A stretch of DNA of 64,000 nucleotides from Actinomadura macra NBRC 14102 (GTDB lineage Bacteria; Actinomycetota; Actinomycetes; Streptosporangiales; Streptosporangiaceae): the NCBI RefSeq assembly GCF_001552215.1, contig NZ_BCQT01000010.1:434001-498000 (forward strand). The letters run 5' to 3'. The position numbers and the translations under genes were made by a program. The stretch's first letter is position 1; every line of letters starts with the position of its first letter. Below, piece by piece: positions 16,294 through 24,699 of this stretch. The notes below the pieces were generated by a model, which was given only the letters and a program-made list of their open reading frames with translations, was not told where the DNA came from and did no database searches.

Positions 16294-17310
16294 ATGGCCC
16301 ACTTAGACAGGCGGACGCTGCTGGCCGCCCCGCTCGCCCTGGCGGCCGGCTCGCGGCTTGTTCCCGCACCGGCCGCCGCCACGTCCTGGCCGAGTGCGTC
16401 AGAGCCCGACAGGGGAACGACGTACATGGTCTGGAAGGGCGTGGACGGCGATGAGGCCATCTGGTGGAACCATCTGGACGGTGCGGGGCCCGGCTGGACC
16501 TGGCCGCAGAAGACCGGCGCCATCACCTCCGCCGGTACGGCACTGAGCCTCCCCTTCCGGGCACAGACGATAATGCTCGAGCGGGGGTACGGCGACGATC
16601 AGCAGATCTGGTTCCACGCTTTCGACGGCTCGACTTTCGGTGAGCGGCAGGCGGTGCCCGGCGCCTTCACGAGCGTCGGCCCGGCGGCCACCGTCTGGGG
16701 GGACCATACGTGGTTGGCCTGGAAGGGGGTCGCCGGTGATGACCGGATCTGGTGGATCTCACGCGACTGGCCGTCCGGGAACTGGACCGGAACACAGGTC
16801 GTGCCCAACGCCTTTACCAGCTTCGGCCCTGCGCTGGCGGTCCGGGCACCCGGCTCGCTCCAGGACTGGGGCGAGGTCAACATGGTCTGGAAGCACAACA
16901 CCAGCCAGCAGATCTACTGGATGACCTTCGACCACCGGGACCGCAAGAGCTGGAACGCGCCGACGCCGTTATCGGGTGCCTTCACCGACGCCGGGGTCGC
17001 GCTGGCCGCTCCGTCCATCGGCGGCCTGGTCATGGCCTGGAGGAACCCCTCCGACGGGCAGATCTACTGGAGCCGCATGCTCTACCCGGCGCGCTGGTCG
17101 GCCCCGCAAGGCGTGCCCGGCGCCTACACCAGCGTCGGTCCCACGCTGACCGTGCGCGGCCCCCACGTCTACATGGCCTGGAAGGGAGTCCCCGGAGACC
17201 AGCGGATCTGGTGGAACCGGTGCGACAACTCCAGTACCTGGACGTCCCCTGACTTCGTGCCCGGCGCGAACACCAGCTTCCGCCCGGCGCTGACGTCCTT
17301 CGGCTACTAG
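16294..17310 (+). CDS. Secreted beta-propeller protein (six internal repeats)
   Basis: 338 aa. The leader has DRRTLLAAPLALAAG, a twin-arginine type export signal, with cleavage near residue 30. The rest is six repeats of about 46-50 aa. Each carries a pattern like MxWKGVxGDxxIWW followed by GAxTSxGPAL; repeat starts are near residues 44, 91, 139, 191, 240 and 288. This predicts a six-bladed propeller, similar in style to tectonin or fungal PVL-type lectins, so carbohydrate or surface binding is plausible. No catalytic residues stand out. GGAGGGG lies at good spacing from the ATG at 16294. Confidence 0.75.
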   Translation: MAHLDRRTLLAAPLALAAGSRLVPAPAAATSWPSASEPDRGTTYMVWKGVDGDEAIWWNHLDGAGPGWTWPQKTGAITSAGTALSLPFRAQTIMLERGYGDDQQIWFHAFDGSTFGERQAVPGAFTSVGPAATVWGDHTWLAWKGVAGDDRIWWISRDWPSGNWTGTQVVPNAFTSFGPALAVRAPGSLQDWGEVNMVWKHNTSQQIYWMTFDHRDRKSWNAPTPLSGAFTDAGVALAAPSIGGLVMAWRNPSDGQIYWSRMLYPARWSAPQGVPGAYTSVGPTLTVRGPHVYMAWKGVPGDQRIWWNRCDNSSTWTSPDFVPGANTSFRPALTSFGY

Positions 17311-17315
17311 CTGAA

Positions 17316-17648
17316 CTAACCTTCCGGGTAGAAGAGGAACAGCGTGCAACCCGTCGTGGTCTGCGGGACGTGCGAGGAGCCTGCGGGGGCGTGGATGAAG
17401 GATCCGGCCTGGTAGTCCCGGTCTCCGTCGTTGAAGATGCCAGAGATCACGAAGACCTCCTCGGGACCCGGTTCGTGGACGTCCACTCCCTGCCAGCATG
17501 TGTTCGCGTCCATCTCCAGCACATGTGCCTTCGCGCCATTGTCCCCGTTCCACAGTGGGCGCGCACGAATGCCTGGGAAGAGTTCGTGAACCGGGGCGTC
17601 CTGGACGGCGGACCACACATAGGCAGGCGTGTTCTGTTCAGTCGTCAT
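17316..17648 (-). CDS. ChrR-type cupin protein
   Basis: 110 aa single cupin domain. HEPGPEEVFVISG supplies the first cupin motif and AGSFIHAPAGSSH the second. It resembles the ChrR-like cupin family; metal or small-molecule binding is likely, but no enzyme activity can be assigned. It is convergent with the propeller gene (5 bp apart) and divergent from the GlxA-type regulator with 53 bp between the starts, so that regulator may control it. Confidence 0.7.
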   Translation of the reverse strand: MTTEQNTPAYVWSAVQDAPVHELFPGIRARPLWNGDNGAKAHVLEMDANTCWQGVDVHEPGPEEVFVISGIFNDGDRDYQAGSFIHAPAGSSHVPQTTTGCTLFLFYPEG

Positions 17649-17701
17649 GGGGCCAGCCTGGCGGCCGACCGTGGCCCCCGCCGAGTGTCAGAAAAGACAT
17701 C

Positions 17702-18670
17702 ATGCGGTACTTTCCTGCCATGCATCGCGTCGTGGCCCTCGTCCGCCCGCCTCAGTCGACCTTCGAACTCGGCTGCGCAGCTCAGGAGTTCGGGATCGAA
17801 CGGCCAGGACTTCCGACGCGGTACGCCTTCGGCGTGTGCACGGAGCGCCCTGGCCCGGTCGCGACGCTCGCCGGGTACGACATGCTCGTGACTGACGGGC
17901 TGGACGCTCTGGCCCGGGCCGACACCGTGATCATCCCGGGCTGGCTGCCCACGAAGGAGCCGCCCTCTCCCGCCGTCGTCCGCGCGCTGCGCAGCGCCCA
18001 CTCCCGCGGAGCGCGGGTCGTCAGCATCTGCTCCGGCGCCTTCGCGCTGGCGCACGCCGGCCTGCTGGACGGACGGCGGGCGACCACTCACTGGGCACTG
18101 GCGGACGAGTTCGCCGCGCGCTTCCCGGCTATCCGGATCGACCCGGATGTGCTGTACGTGGACCATGGTGACGTAGCCACCAGCGCCGGCGCCGGGGCCG
18201 GAATCGACCTGTGCATGCACCTGATCCGCAACGACCAGGGCGCCCGGTACGCCGCGCATGTCGCACGGACCATGGTCATGCCGCCCCACCGCGAGGGCGG
18301 GCAGTTGCAGTACTCGGCGCCGCCACATCCCGCACAGATCGACGACACGCTCGCGCCGCTGCTGGAATGGATCACCGGGCGACTCAGCGAACCCGTGACC
18401 ATCGAACGCCTGGCCGCGCACGCGGGCATCTCAACTCGTACCCTCACCCGGCGCTTCTCCGATCAGCTCGGCACCAGCCCCGGGCAGTGGCTGCTCGCCC
18501 AGCGGATCGCCGCGGCCCGGGATCTGCTGGAGTCCTCCGACCTCTCTTTGGACACCGTCGCCCGCCGCGTCGGTCTTTCCTCGGCCACCAATCTCCGCAG
18601 GCGCTTCCTCAACAGTCTGGGCACAACCCCCGGCGCCTACCGCCGGGCGTTCCGAGCCACACCACGATGA
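17702..18670 (+). CDS. GlxA-family transcriptional regulator (DJ-1/PfpI + AraC HTH)
   Basis: 322 aa. The N-terminal DJ-1/PfpI-like domain (about 6-180) has the nucleophile-elbow-like VVSICSGAFALAHAG with a Cys, normally a ligand-sensing fold in this family. The C-terminal AraC/XylS domain (about 225-320) has LAAHAGISTRTLTRRF and LSSATNLRRRF as its two helix-turn-helix units. It probably regulates itself and the divergent cupin gene. The start is taken at ATG 17702; ATG 17720 is a fair alternative, and neither has a strong ribosome site. Confidence 0.85.
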   Translation: MRYFPAMHRVVALVRPPQSTFELGCAAQEFGIERPGLPTRYAFGVCTERPGPVATLAGYDMLVTDGLDALARADTVIIPGWLPTKEPPSPAVVRALRSAHSRGARVVSICSGAFALAHAGLLDGRRATTHWALADEFAARFPAIRIDPDVLYVDHGDVATSAGAGAGIDLCMHLIRNDQGARYAAHVARTMVMPPHREGGQLQYSAPPHPAQIDDTLAPLLEWITGRLSEPVTIERLAAHAGISTRTLTRRFSDQLGTSPGQWLLAQRIAAARDLLESSDLSLDTVARRVGLSSATNLRRRFLNSLGTTPGAYRRAFRATPR

Positions 18671-18779
18671 CGATCCGCCGGTTCACCGACGCGAGTCCCC
18701 ACTCCCGGGCAGCTGTGCGGCCCCGGGTCTACGTCGGTTTTCGAGGGGCGCTCTTGCCTCGCGTGCAGCAATGCAACAA

Positions 18780-18813
18780 GGCGGAGACAGGCGCCTCAGC
18801 AGTCACCTCCGCC
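18780..18813 (+). terminator. Possible hairpin terminator after the GlxA-type gene
   Basis: GGCGGAG (18780-18786) pairs with CTCCGCC (18807-18813) across a 20-nt loop, followed by a pyrimidine-rich run. It lies 110 bp past the regulator stop. The support is weak because the loop is long. Confidence 0.3.
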
Positions 18814-18916
18814 TCTCCTCTTGGACACAACATGTAGTTGGTCATGTGCATTGAGTAGCTGTCGGTTGCTGGAGAGACTCCTGTCATCCGACCTGAAACC
18901 AGAGGAGTCATCTGTC

Positions 18917-19291
18917 ATGCGCTACTCCCCCCGACTCATCCGTTCCTGCGGCGCTCTGGCCGCGGCAGCCACGGCGGTCACGGGCCTGATGCTGGGTCCC
19001 GCCGCAACCGCCGACACCCCCGACGGACAGAACACCGCCACCGCGGCCGCCGCAGGCAGCCTGCACGCCTGGCGGGGCCAGCCGAGCGGGCCCCCCGACC
19101 AGGTCTTCGAGGGCTTCGAGTGCCAGAACACCGACTACCGGTTCAGCTCATGGCAGGTCGCCAGCGAAGGGGCCCCCGAACTGTGGATGGCCTTTGAAGA
19201 CCCCAACTGCGAAAGCCCCAGCGGGTTCATCAACCCCAACGGCGAGCCGGAGACCCGTAACGGCGTCGGCTCCGTCCAGCGGTGGCGCTGA
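18917..19291 (+). CDS. Small secreted protein, unknown
   Basis: 124 aa. A Sec-type signal peptide (about 1-32, Ala-rich core, cleavage near AATA) precedes a mature part of about 90 aa with two Cys (FECQN and DPNCES), which may form one disulfide. I do not recognise a family. The ATG at 18917 is preceded by AGAGGAGTC at suitable spacing. It is isolated between the GlxA-type regulator gene and the YCII gene. Confidence 0.65.
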   Translation: MRYSPRLIRSCGALAAAATAVTGLMLGPAATADTPDGQNTATAAAAGSLHAWRGQPSGPPDQVFEGFECQNTDYRFSSWQVASEGAPELWMAFEDPNCESPSGFINPNGEPETRNGVGSVQRWR

Positions 19292-19471
19292 CCCCTCCCC
19301 CGCGTGACCGTGCCCCGGTGACCTGCTCCGCGCAGGACGCCGGGGCCTCGGCGCATCTGGCACCGACCACCTGAGGGGTCCAAGGATCTTCCGTCGCACC
19401 GATGAGTTCGAGGCTTCGGCAGGGTCGGTACTGGTGAACGTGCCGCGCGATTGCGAGAAGGGGGACCTGCT

Positions 19472-19804
19472 GTGCCGAAATATGTGACTATCGGGTACGG
19501 AGACCAGGAGGGCTACGACCGTACTAGCCCATCTGTCCGTGACCAGGCGCACGCGCACGACGCTCGCTTGCAGGAAGCCGGAACTGTCATGGGCATCGCC
19601 GGTTCGCCCGCACAGGTGCGTAACCACGATGGTGCCGGTGTGACCGTGCGGGAGGGCTCCTTCATGTCCTCCGCTCTCCCGGTGGCCGGGTTCGCGATCA
19701 TCGAGGCCGCGAGCATGGACGAGGCCGTCCAACTGGTGTCGAAGACCCCATGCGCGGTCGCGCACGGTGTGGTCGAGGTGTGGCCGTTGCAGGAGACTCC
19801 TTAG
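19472..19804 (+). CDS. YCII-related domain protein
   Basis: 110 aa. The sequence follows the YciI-like alpha/beta ferredoxin fold: MPKYVTIGYGDQEGY at the start, SPSVRDQAHAHDARLQEAG in the middle helix and GFAIIEAASMDEAVQL near the C-terminus. Members are small enzymes or accessory proteins often found with sigma factors; the function here is unknown. The GTG at 19472 is preceded by AAGGGGG at 7 nt and gives the family N-terminus. It converges on the zinc-ribbon gene. Confidence 0.75.
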   Translation: MPKYVTIGYGDQEGYDRTSPSVRDQAHAHDARLQEAGTVMGIAGSPAQVRNHDGAGVTVREGSFMSSALPVAGFAIIEAASMDEAVQLVSKTPCAVAHGVVEVWPLQETP

Positions 19805-19815
19805 ATTGCACGTGC

Positions 19816-20373
19816 CTACCGGGCCGGCGGTCGGTCATCGTCCCGGGAAAGGCGCTTCGCCGTACCCCGTTCGTTGAGAAGGGCACGGGCGGCCTGGGCC
19901 TGCCTGGTCGTCGGCAGATATCCGTCAAGGAGGTGAGGGAGTGAGAGCCGCCGCCCCCGCACCTCGCGCGACGAGATTCCTGATGGCCTGCGCACCACGG
20001 ACACATTGACCCTCAAGGCGTGCTCGTTGCCCGGTGGGACGCCCGGCCGGTCGGTCTCCACGGCGACGAATCGAAATCCGTTGGCCAGGTCGCAGGCCGT
20101 GCAGCCGGCCGGGCCCCGGCTCAACCTGTCGCCGCACTCGGCGCAGGTAAGCCGGTCGTAGGCGGCGTCCACCACCCGCCACGGGTGTCTGTCGGGCTCG
20201 TCGATCACCATCTCGGCGACGGCGTGCTCGTCCGAGGCCGTCAATGTGCCGAACTCCTGCGTGACGAACCCCCGCCATCCGGATTCGACGATCTCATCGA
20301 CGATCCCGGCGCATCGCTCGCAGTCGGGCGCTCCGGCGGGTTCCCAATGGTGACATCTGCCGCACCGCCGCAT
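19816..20373 (-). CDS. Double zinc-ribbon protein, unknown
   Basis: 185 aa. Two sets of paired Cys-x2-Cys knuckles are seen: C4/C7 with C18/C21, and C77/C80 with C91/C94. Each set should bind one zinc. The C-terminal third is basic (RGRRLSLP, TAKRLSRDD), which would fit nucleic acid or protein binding. I recognise no named family. It starts with ATG at 20373. Confidence 0.6.
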   Translation of the reverse strand: MRRCGRCHHWEPAGAPDCERCAGIVDEIVESGWRGFVTQEFGTLTASDEHAVAEMVIDEPDRHPWRVVDAAYDRLTCAECGDRLSRGPAGCTACDLANGFRFVAVETDRPGVPPGNEHALRVNVSVVRRPSGISSREVRGRRLSLPHLLDGYLPTTRQAQAARALLNERGTAKRLSRDDDRPPAR

Positions 20374-20651
20374 CCTCGAACGATACTCGACCCCCGACCA
20401 GCGTTACCGCGGACGCCCGGCTCCAGCGCCCGATTCACCGATCGTGCGGTGTAGGCGTGCGCGGCGACGTACCGGTTGGCCGCCTCTGCCTCCGCCTCCG
20501 CCACGATCGCGCGCGGCTCGCCGGGGGTGTCTTAACAGGTCGCCCTGCCGATACTCCCCCGACTCCACGTCGAGCAGCCGAACGTCGAGCAACACCAGGC
20601 CGGCCACCATGCGGTCACCGTGCAGACGATCACGATCATCGCGAAAGGGCG

Positions 20652-21650
20652 TCAGAGATGGTGGCGGAGGACGAGGTCGGCGGGGAAGGGGTCCAGGTAG
20701 GTCTGCTGGGTGAGGTAGGCGAGGTCCTCGCCTTCGGCGTGATGGTGCAGCAGGGCGACGGGGACGCTCAGCGGCGCCTCGCCCTGCCGGTAGGACTCGA
20801 TGGCGGCCACGATGTCATGCCGCCGCGCCTCGTTGAGGTGCTCGCTCAGCGGGCCGAAGACGTGCAGCAGCGCGTTGGCGTGGCGGCCCCGGCCGGGACG
20901 GACGGCCATGGCCTCGGCGAAGGCGCGACGGTAGTCGGCTTCCAGGCCGTCGCGGTCGCGGGTGCCCGCCTGCGCGACGATCCGCCCCATCTCCCGGTAC
21001 GCGGACGGTGTGTGCGCGAGAAGCTGGAGCTTGTGGCGGCTGTGGAAGGCGACGAGGTCGCGGGGCCGCCAGTCGCCGGCGAACAGCTCGCGGAGGCGGG
21101 CGTGGGCGAAGACGCGCTCGACGAAGTGCTCGCGCAGGACGGGGTCGCGCAGCCGCCCGTCCTCCTCGGCCGGAAGGTGCGGGAGCGCGCCGGTGACCAG
21201 GGCGGCGAACACGCCCCGGCCGCGGCGGTCCACCGGCTGCCCGTCGGTGCGTTCGCCGGGCCGTCCGGACGCGTAGCGCGGCAGGTTCAGCAGCCCGCAG
21301 CTCGGTGAACGCGACTTGAACACATACCCGTCGACGTCGGCGATGGCGACGACGCGGTCGTCCGCCAGGGTGGTCATCGCGCGGGTGTGGTCGGCGCCGC
21401 CGTCCTTGGTGACGATGTGCTGGTCGGTGAGCAGCCGCAGGGTGGGGCGCGGGGCGCCGAGGCCGATCTCCATCTCCGGGCAGATGGGCACCCAGTCGAC
21501 GTGGTGCGCGAGCGGACCGGTGAGGAAACGGTCGCGGCTGTGGCCGCCGTTGTAGCGGACGGGCGCGCCGAGCAGGCAGCTGGACACCGCGAGCCGGGGG
21601 CGTGGATGGGCCCCGGGCGCGGGTCCGGGCGGCGGCAGGGGCGGGGTCAC
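20652..21650 (-). CDS. DUF523-DUF1722 (YbgA-like) fusion protein
   Basis: 332 aa. The N-terminal DUF523 domain (about 18-185) has conserved Cys in SSCLLGAPVRYNG (C25), ICPEMEIGLGAPRP (C57) and SRSPSCG, likely an iron-sulfur or metal site. The C-terminal DUF1722 domain (about 190-325) has the FHSRHKLQLLAH core. In other bacteria ybgA sits next to photolyase, and the family is linked to tRNA or light/DNA-repair functions. The GTG at 21650 overlaps the sigma factor stop (GTGA), so the two are coupled. No photolyase gene follows. Confidence 0.85.
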   Translation of the reverse strand: MTPPLPPPGPAPGAHPRPRLAVSSCLLGAPVRYNGGHSRDRFLTGPLAHHVDWVPICPEMEIGLGAPRPTLRLLTDQHIVTKDGGADHTRAMTTLADDRVVAIADVDGYVFKSRSPSCGLLNLPRYASGRPGERTDGQPVDRRGRGVFAALVTGALPHLPAEEDGRLRDPVLREHFVERVFAHARLRELFAGDWRPRDLVAFHSRHKLQLLAHTPSAYREMGRIVAQAGTRDRDGLEADYRRAFAEAMAVRPGRGRHANALLHVFGPLSEHLNEARRHDIVAAIESYRQGEAPLSVPVALLHHHAEGEDLAYLTQQTYLDPFPADLVLRHHL

Positions 21651-22156
21651 AGCAGCTCCTTCATGCGGCGCATCCCGCGGGCGGTACGCGCCTTGACGGT
21701 GCCGAGCGGGACGGCCAGCCGGTCGGCGATCTCGCGCTGGGTCAGCTGCCCGAAGTGCGCGAGCACGATCGCCTGCCGCTGCGGGACGGGCAGCACCGCC
21801 AGCGCGTTGCGGACGTCGTGCGCGACGTCCAGGGCGGGCGCCGCGTCGGGCACGGCGGCGGCGTCCTCCAGCGGCACCGCGCGCCGGTGGTGGCGCGCCT
21901 CGGCGCGCAGCTGGTCGATGGCGCGTTTGCGGACGATGGCGATCACCCACGGTTCCAGGTCGCGGGTGGGATCGAAGCGGCGCCGCGACCGCCACACCTC
22001 CAGGAAGACGAGCTGGACGACGTCGTCCACGGCGTGCCCGGGTACCAGCCGTGCCGCGTGGTGGCGGACGAGGGGCGCGAGCGTCCGGTAGCACTCGGCC
22101 AGCGCCGTCTCGTCGCCGTGGGCAAGCCGCTGTCCCAGGCTCGTGTGCGGGGTCAT
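21647..22156 (-). CDS. ECF-type RNA polymerase sigma factor (LitS-like by context)
   Basis: 169 aa. Region 2 is VDDVVQLVFLEVWRSRRRF with region 2.4 just after, and region 4 is LTQREIADRLAVPLGTVKARTARG. This is a compact ECF sigma factor that redirects RNA polymerase. Its neighbours, a MerR/B12-type regulator and a DUF523-DUF1722 protein, match the light-induced LitR/LitS arrangement of actinobacteria. The ATG at 22156 follows GGAGACG. No separate anti-sigma gene is seen, so control is probably transcriptional by the upstream regulator. Confidence 0.85.
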   Translation of the reverse strand: MTPHTSLGQRLAHGDETALAECYRTLAPLVRHHAARLVPGHAVDDVVQLVFLEVWRSRRRFDPTRDLEPWVIAIVRKRAIDQLRAEARHHRRAVPLEDAAAVPDAAPALDVAHDVRNALAVLPVPQRQAIVLAHFGQLTQREIADRLAVPLGTVKARTARGMRRMKELL

Positions 22157-22272
22157 ATGCACCGTCGTCTCCAGAAAAAGTGATTCAAAACTTGTTCATA
22201 GTCAAAACGGTGGGCATGCGCAACCAGCACAGCGCAAAGGAAGAGGAAAGCCGGTACGACGACCAGGAGCGA
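22157..22272 (-). promoter_or_regulatory. AT-rich promoter region between the LitR-like and sigma factor genes
   Basis: On the minus strand TTTTGA occurs twice (22207-22202 and 22190-22185), 11 bp apart and within 55 bp of the sigma factor start. The block is clearly AT-richer than the flanks. The direct repeat is a candidate LitR site and polymerase contact region; no clean -35/-10 pair can be fixed. Confidence 0.4.
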
Positions 22273-23208
22273 TCAGGCGAGCGGCGGCGTCGACGTCAGT
22301 TCGGCGACGGCCTCGGGTAGCGTCCCGATCAGGACGACGGAGCCCGGCAGGCGGTCGCGCGCCCAGCCGGGCCCGCCGACCACCAGGCGATACGGGGGAC
22401 GCGACGGCGGCAGCCCGTCCAGCCAGCCGGGCTCACCAGTCTCGGCGGTCTGCGACCAGACGAAGACGGCGTTCGGGCCGGCCCTCCGGATCGCGGCGGC
22501 CAGCGCACGGGGCGGCACACGCGCGCCCAGGATCCGCGCCGTGGCACCGGCCTCGGCAAGGGCCGCGGCCAGCGCGTACACCGGCAGGCAGTGCTGTTCC
22601 TCCGGCGCGCACGCCAGCAGCACGGGACGGACGTTCAGCGACCGCGCCGGCGCGGTCACCTCCGCCAGGCAACCGAGGAGGACCGTGGACAGCAGATGCT
22701 CGACCTCCACGCACTCCCCGGTCGCCATGTACTTGCGCCCGACCCCCGTCAGGACGGGAACGATCAGCCCGTCCCAGGTCGCCACGACCCCGTCCCGGCG
22801 CAGCGCGTCCCGGACGGTCTCGACCATCGCGGGCTGGTCCAGCGCCATCGCCGCCCGGGCCAGGCCCCGCACCGCGGCGCCCGTCCCGTCCGGCGTGGCG
22901 GAGGTTCCGGCCAGGGGGACGCGACGGCCGCCCGCGCCGTGCGCGCGGGGCGCGGGCTCGCCCGGCGGCTCGTCCAGCGCGACCCGGGCGGCCTCACCCG
23001 GCGGGGCACCGGCGAGGATCTGCCGCTGCATGGTCGCCAGCCGTGCCAGGTCGGCGGGGGTGTAGCGCCGGTGGCCGCCCGGGCTGCGCCCGCTGGGGCC
23101 GATCCCGTACCGGCGGTCCCAGGTGCGCAGGGTCGAGGCGGCCACGCCGAGGCGCTGCGCCACCGCGCCCACACCCAGCCCGGCCTCTCGGCCCGCCGAC
23201 CCGTCCAT
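22273..23208 (-). CDS. MerR-family regulator with B12-binding domain (LitR/CarH-like)
   Basis: 311 aa. The MerR helix-turn-helix (about 12-75) has VAQRLGVAASTLRTWDRRYGIGP and PGGHRRYTPADL. A helical bundle (about 110-190) and a Rossmann-like B12-binding domain (190-310) follow. His206 in PEEQHCL fits the lower-axial cobalt ligand. LitR/CarH photoreceptors have a Trp-x9-Glu-His signature; here it reads Tyr160-x9-Glu170-His171, so the Trp is replaced. It should repress the sigma factor gene by binding DNA as an AdoCbl-dependent oligomer, if light sensing is kept. The start ATG is at 23208. Confidence 0.85.
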   Translation of the reverse strand: MDGSAGREAGLGVGAVAQRLGVAASTLRTWDRRYGIGPSGRSPGGHRRYTPADLARLATMQRQILAGAPPGEAARVALDEPPGEPAPRAHGAGGRRVPLAGTSATPDGTGAAVRGLARAAMALDQPAMVETVRDALRRDGVVATWDGLIVPVLTGVGRKYMATGECVEVEHLLSTVLLGCLAEVTAPARSLNVRPVLLACAPEEQHCLPVYALAAALAEAGATARILGARVPPRALAAAIRRAGPNAVFVWSQTAETGEPGWLDGLPPSRPPYRLVVGGPGWARDRLPGSVVLIGTLPEAVAELTSTPPLA

Positions 23209-23297
23209 GCGCTCGACTCCCCGCGTTGTCCCGGATCGCAAAGCGTACGATCTACCAGGTCTTCGCCAGAACCCCGCGCACCGGTTTCATCACGGGC

Positions 23298-23801
23298 CTA
23301 CCGGGGAGCCGACCTCCGCCGCGCGGGCCGGCGGTCGGATCCGGGTGAGCGCGAGCCTCCGGACGCGCTCGCCTCGGTGATGTGCAGGCGGGTGTGCAGG
23401 CCGGTGATGTGCAGGACGCGCATCACCTGCGGCTGCGGATGGTGCAGGCGGAGCTGGTGGCCGCGCTCGCTCATCAGCTGGTGGGCCCACACCAGGACGG
23501 ACAGGCCGCTGGAGTCGGCGAAGCCGAGCCCCGACATCTCCAGCAGCAACCGGTGCGGGTTGTGCGCGTTGACCGCCATCCGGATGTGATGGCGCAGCTC
23601 GTCCGCGGTCGCCACGTCCAGCTCGCCGCTCAGGCGGAGCTCCGTCGTGGTCCCGTCGTGATGGACGTCGACGGCCAGCAGGAGAACGCTGCCGGTGTAG
23701 GCGTCGGTGCCCGCCGCGGGCGGGGTCAGCGCCGGCGAGGGCACCGGCGGCACGTCGGGGGGTGCGTAGGGTTGGGTCGAGGTGTTGTCGGGCAAGGTCA
23801 C
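23298..23801 (-). CDS. STAS-domain anti-sigma factor antagonist
   Basis: 167 aa. A Pro/Thr-rich N-terminus of about 38 aa precedes a STAS domain (about 42-145) with LRLSGELDVATADEL and the phosphoacceptor segment FADSSGLSVLV, where Ser98 is the expected phosphosite. It should bind and sequester a serine kinase anti-sigma factor when dephosphorylated. The GTG start at 23801 follows GGAGG. The C-terminus is Arg-rich. Its kinase partner is not in the window. Confidence 0.85.
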   Translation of the reverse strand: MTLPDNTSTQPYAPPDVPPVPSPALTPPAAGTDAYTGSVLLLAVDVHHDGTTTELRLSGELDVATADELRHHIRMAVNAHNPHRLLLEMSGLGFADSSGLSVLVWAHQLMSERGHQLRLHHPQPQVMRVLHITGLHTRLHITEASASGGSRSPGSDRRPARRRSAPR

Positions 23802-23950
23802 AGAGCCTCCAGGGCTACGCGAGATCTCCGGGACCGGGCGGGGTCAGGGGCCGGGCCAAGACGAAACAAGCGAACGTGGTCCAATCGGATCGGACGCGCG
23901 TCGGATAAGTGGATGAGGTCGGATCAGCGGACGTCGGACGGTTGCGGAAC

Positions 23951-24649
23951 CTAGGAAACGCCCTTTTCGAGGATCTCGGCGGCCAGGTCGGCGACGCGGC
24001 GCCGGCTGTCCCGCGCCTGCCGGCGCAACCGGTTGAAGGCCGAGACGGCGTCCACCTTGTGGGTGGCCATCAGGTAGCCGATGGCCCGCTCGATGATCAC
24101 CCGGTAGTCCAGCGCGTACTGCAACTGGGCGGCGGTGACGCTGTGCTCCTGCGACGACAGCGCGGCGGACATCAGCTCCCCGATCAGGCCCGCGTAGGCG
24201 CGCAATGCCGAGATGTCTGAGTCGTCCCATCCGTACGGCTGGGACCGGTAGACGTTCAGGGTCCCGACCGGACTGCCTCCCAGCAGTATCGGCACCCCGG
24301 CCACCGCCCGCACGCGCTCGTCCAGCACCTCGACGAGTTGCGGCCAGCGGGCGTCGGACCGCACGTCCTTCGTGGACACCGGGTGGCCGACGACATAGGT
24401 GTCGTAGCACGGGCCCTGTTCGGCGTCGATCTGCGCCTGTTCCAGGGTCCGTCCGACCTCGTCCGAGGCGGCCACGTAGAGGAGTTGCTCCTCCTCGTCG
24501 ATGAGCATGATGCCGGCGCCGTCGTAGCCGAACAGCTCGTCCACCGAGCTGACCACACGCTGGAGCGCGCGCACCACATCCGTCTCGTGCGGCGTCTTAC
24601 GCAGATGCTCAAGGCTGAATTGCAGGGCTTCGGTGTCGATGTGCATCAT
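23951..24649 (-). CDS. GAF-ANTAR RNA-binding response protein
   Basis: 232 aa. A GAF domain (about 25-150) with GAGIMLIDEEEQLLYVA and GPCYDTYVVGHPV precedes an ANTAR domain (about 165-230) with LQYALDYRVIIERAIGYLM and AFNRLRRQARDSRRRVADLA. ANTAR domains bind paired hairpins in mRNA leaders and act as antiterminators; the GAF part would sense a small molecule. It is common in actinobacteria next to STAS genes, as here. The first or second Met (24649 or 24646) could start it. Confidence 0.85.
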   Translation of the reverse strand: MMHIDTEALQFSLEHLRKTPHETDVVRALQRVVSSVDELFGYDGAGIMLIDEEEQLLYVAASDEVGRTLEQAQIDAEQGPCYDTYVVGHPVSTKDVRSDARWPQLVEVLDERVRAVAGVPILLGGSPVGTLNVYRSQPYGWDDSDISALRAYAGLIGELMSAALSSQEHSVTAAQLQYALDYRVIIERAIGYLMATHKVDAVSAFNRLRRQARDSRRRVADLAAEILEKGVS

Positions 24650-24699
24650 GATCTACGTCCTCGGATGGCGGAACAGCGGTCGATGGGTCCGGGCGGGCA

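Noticed and set aside
20404..20640. Minus-strand fragment after the DUF523-DUF1722 gene that reads like part of a protein
   Set aside because: A short in-frame stretch around GLVLLDVRLLDVESGEYRQGD looks protein-like, but it has no start signal and loses coherence after about 45 codons; a decayed gene is possible but not supported enough to call.
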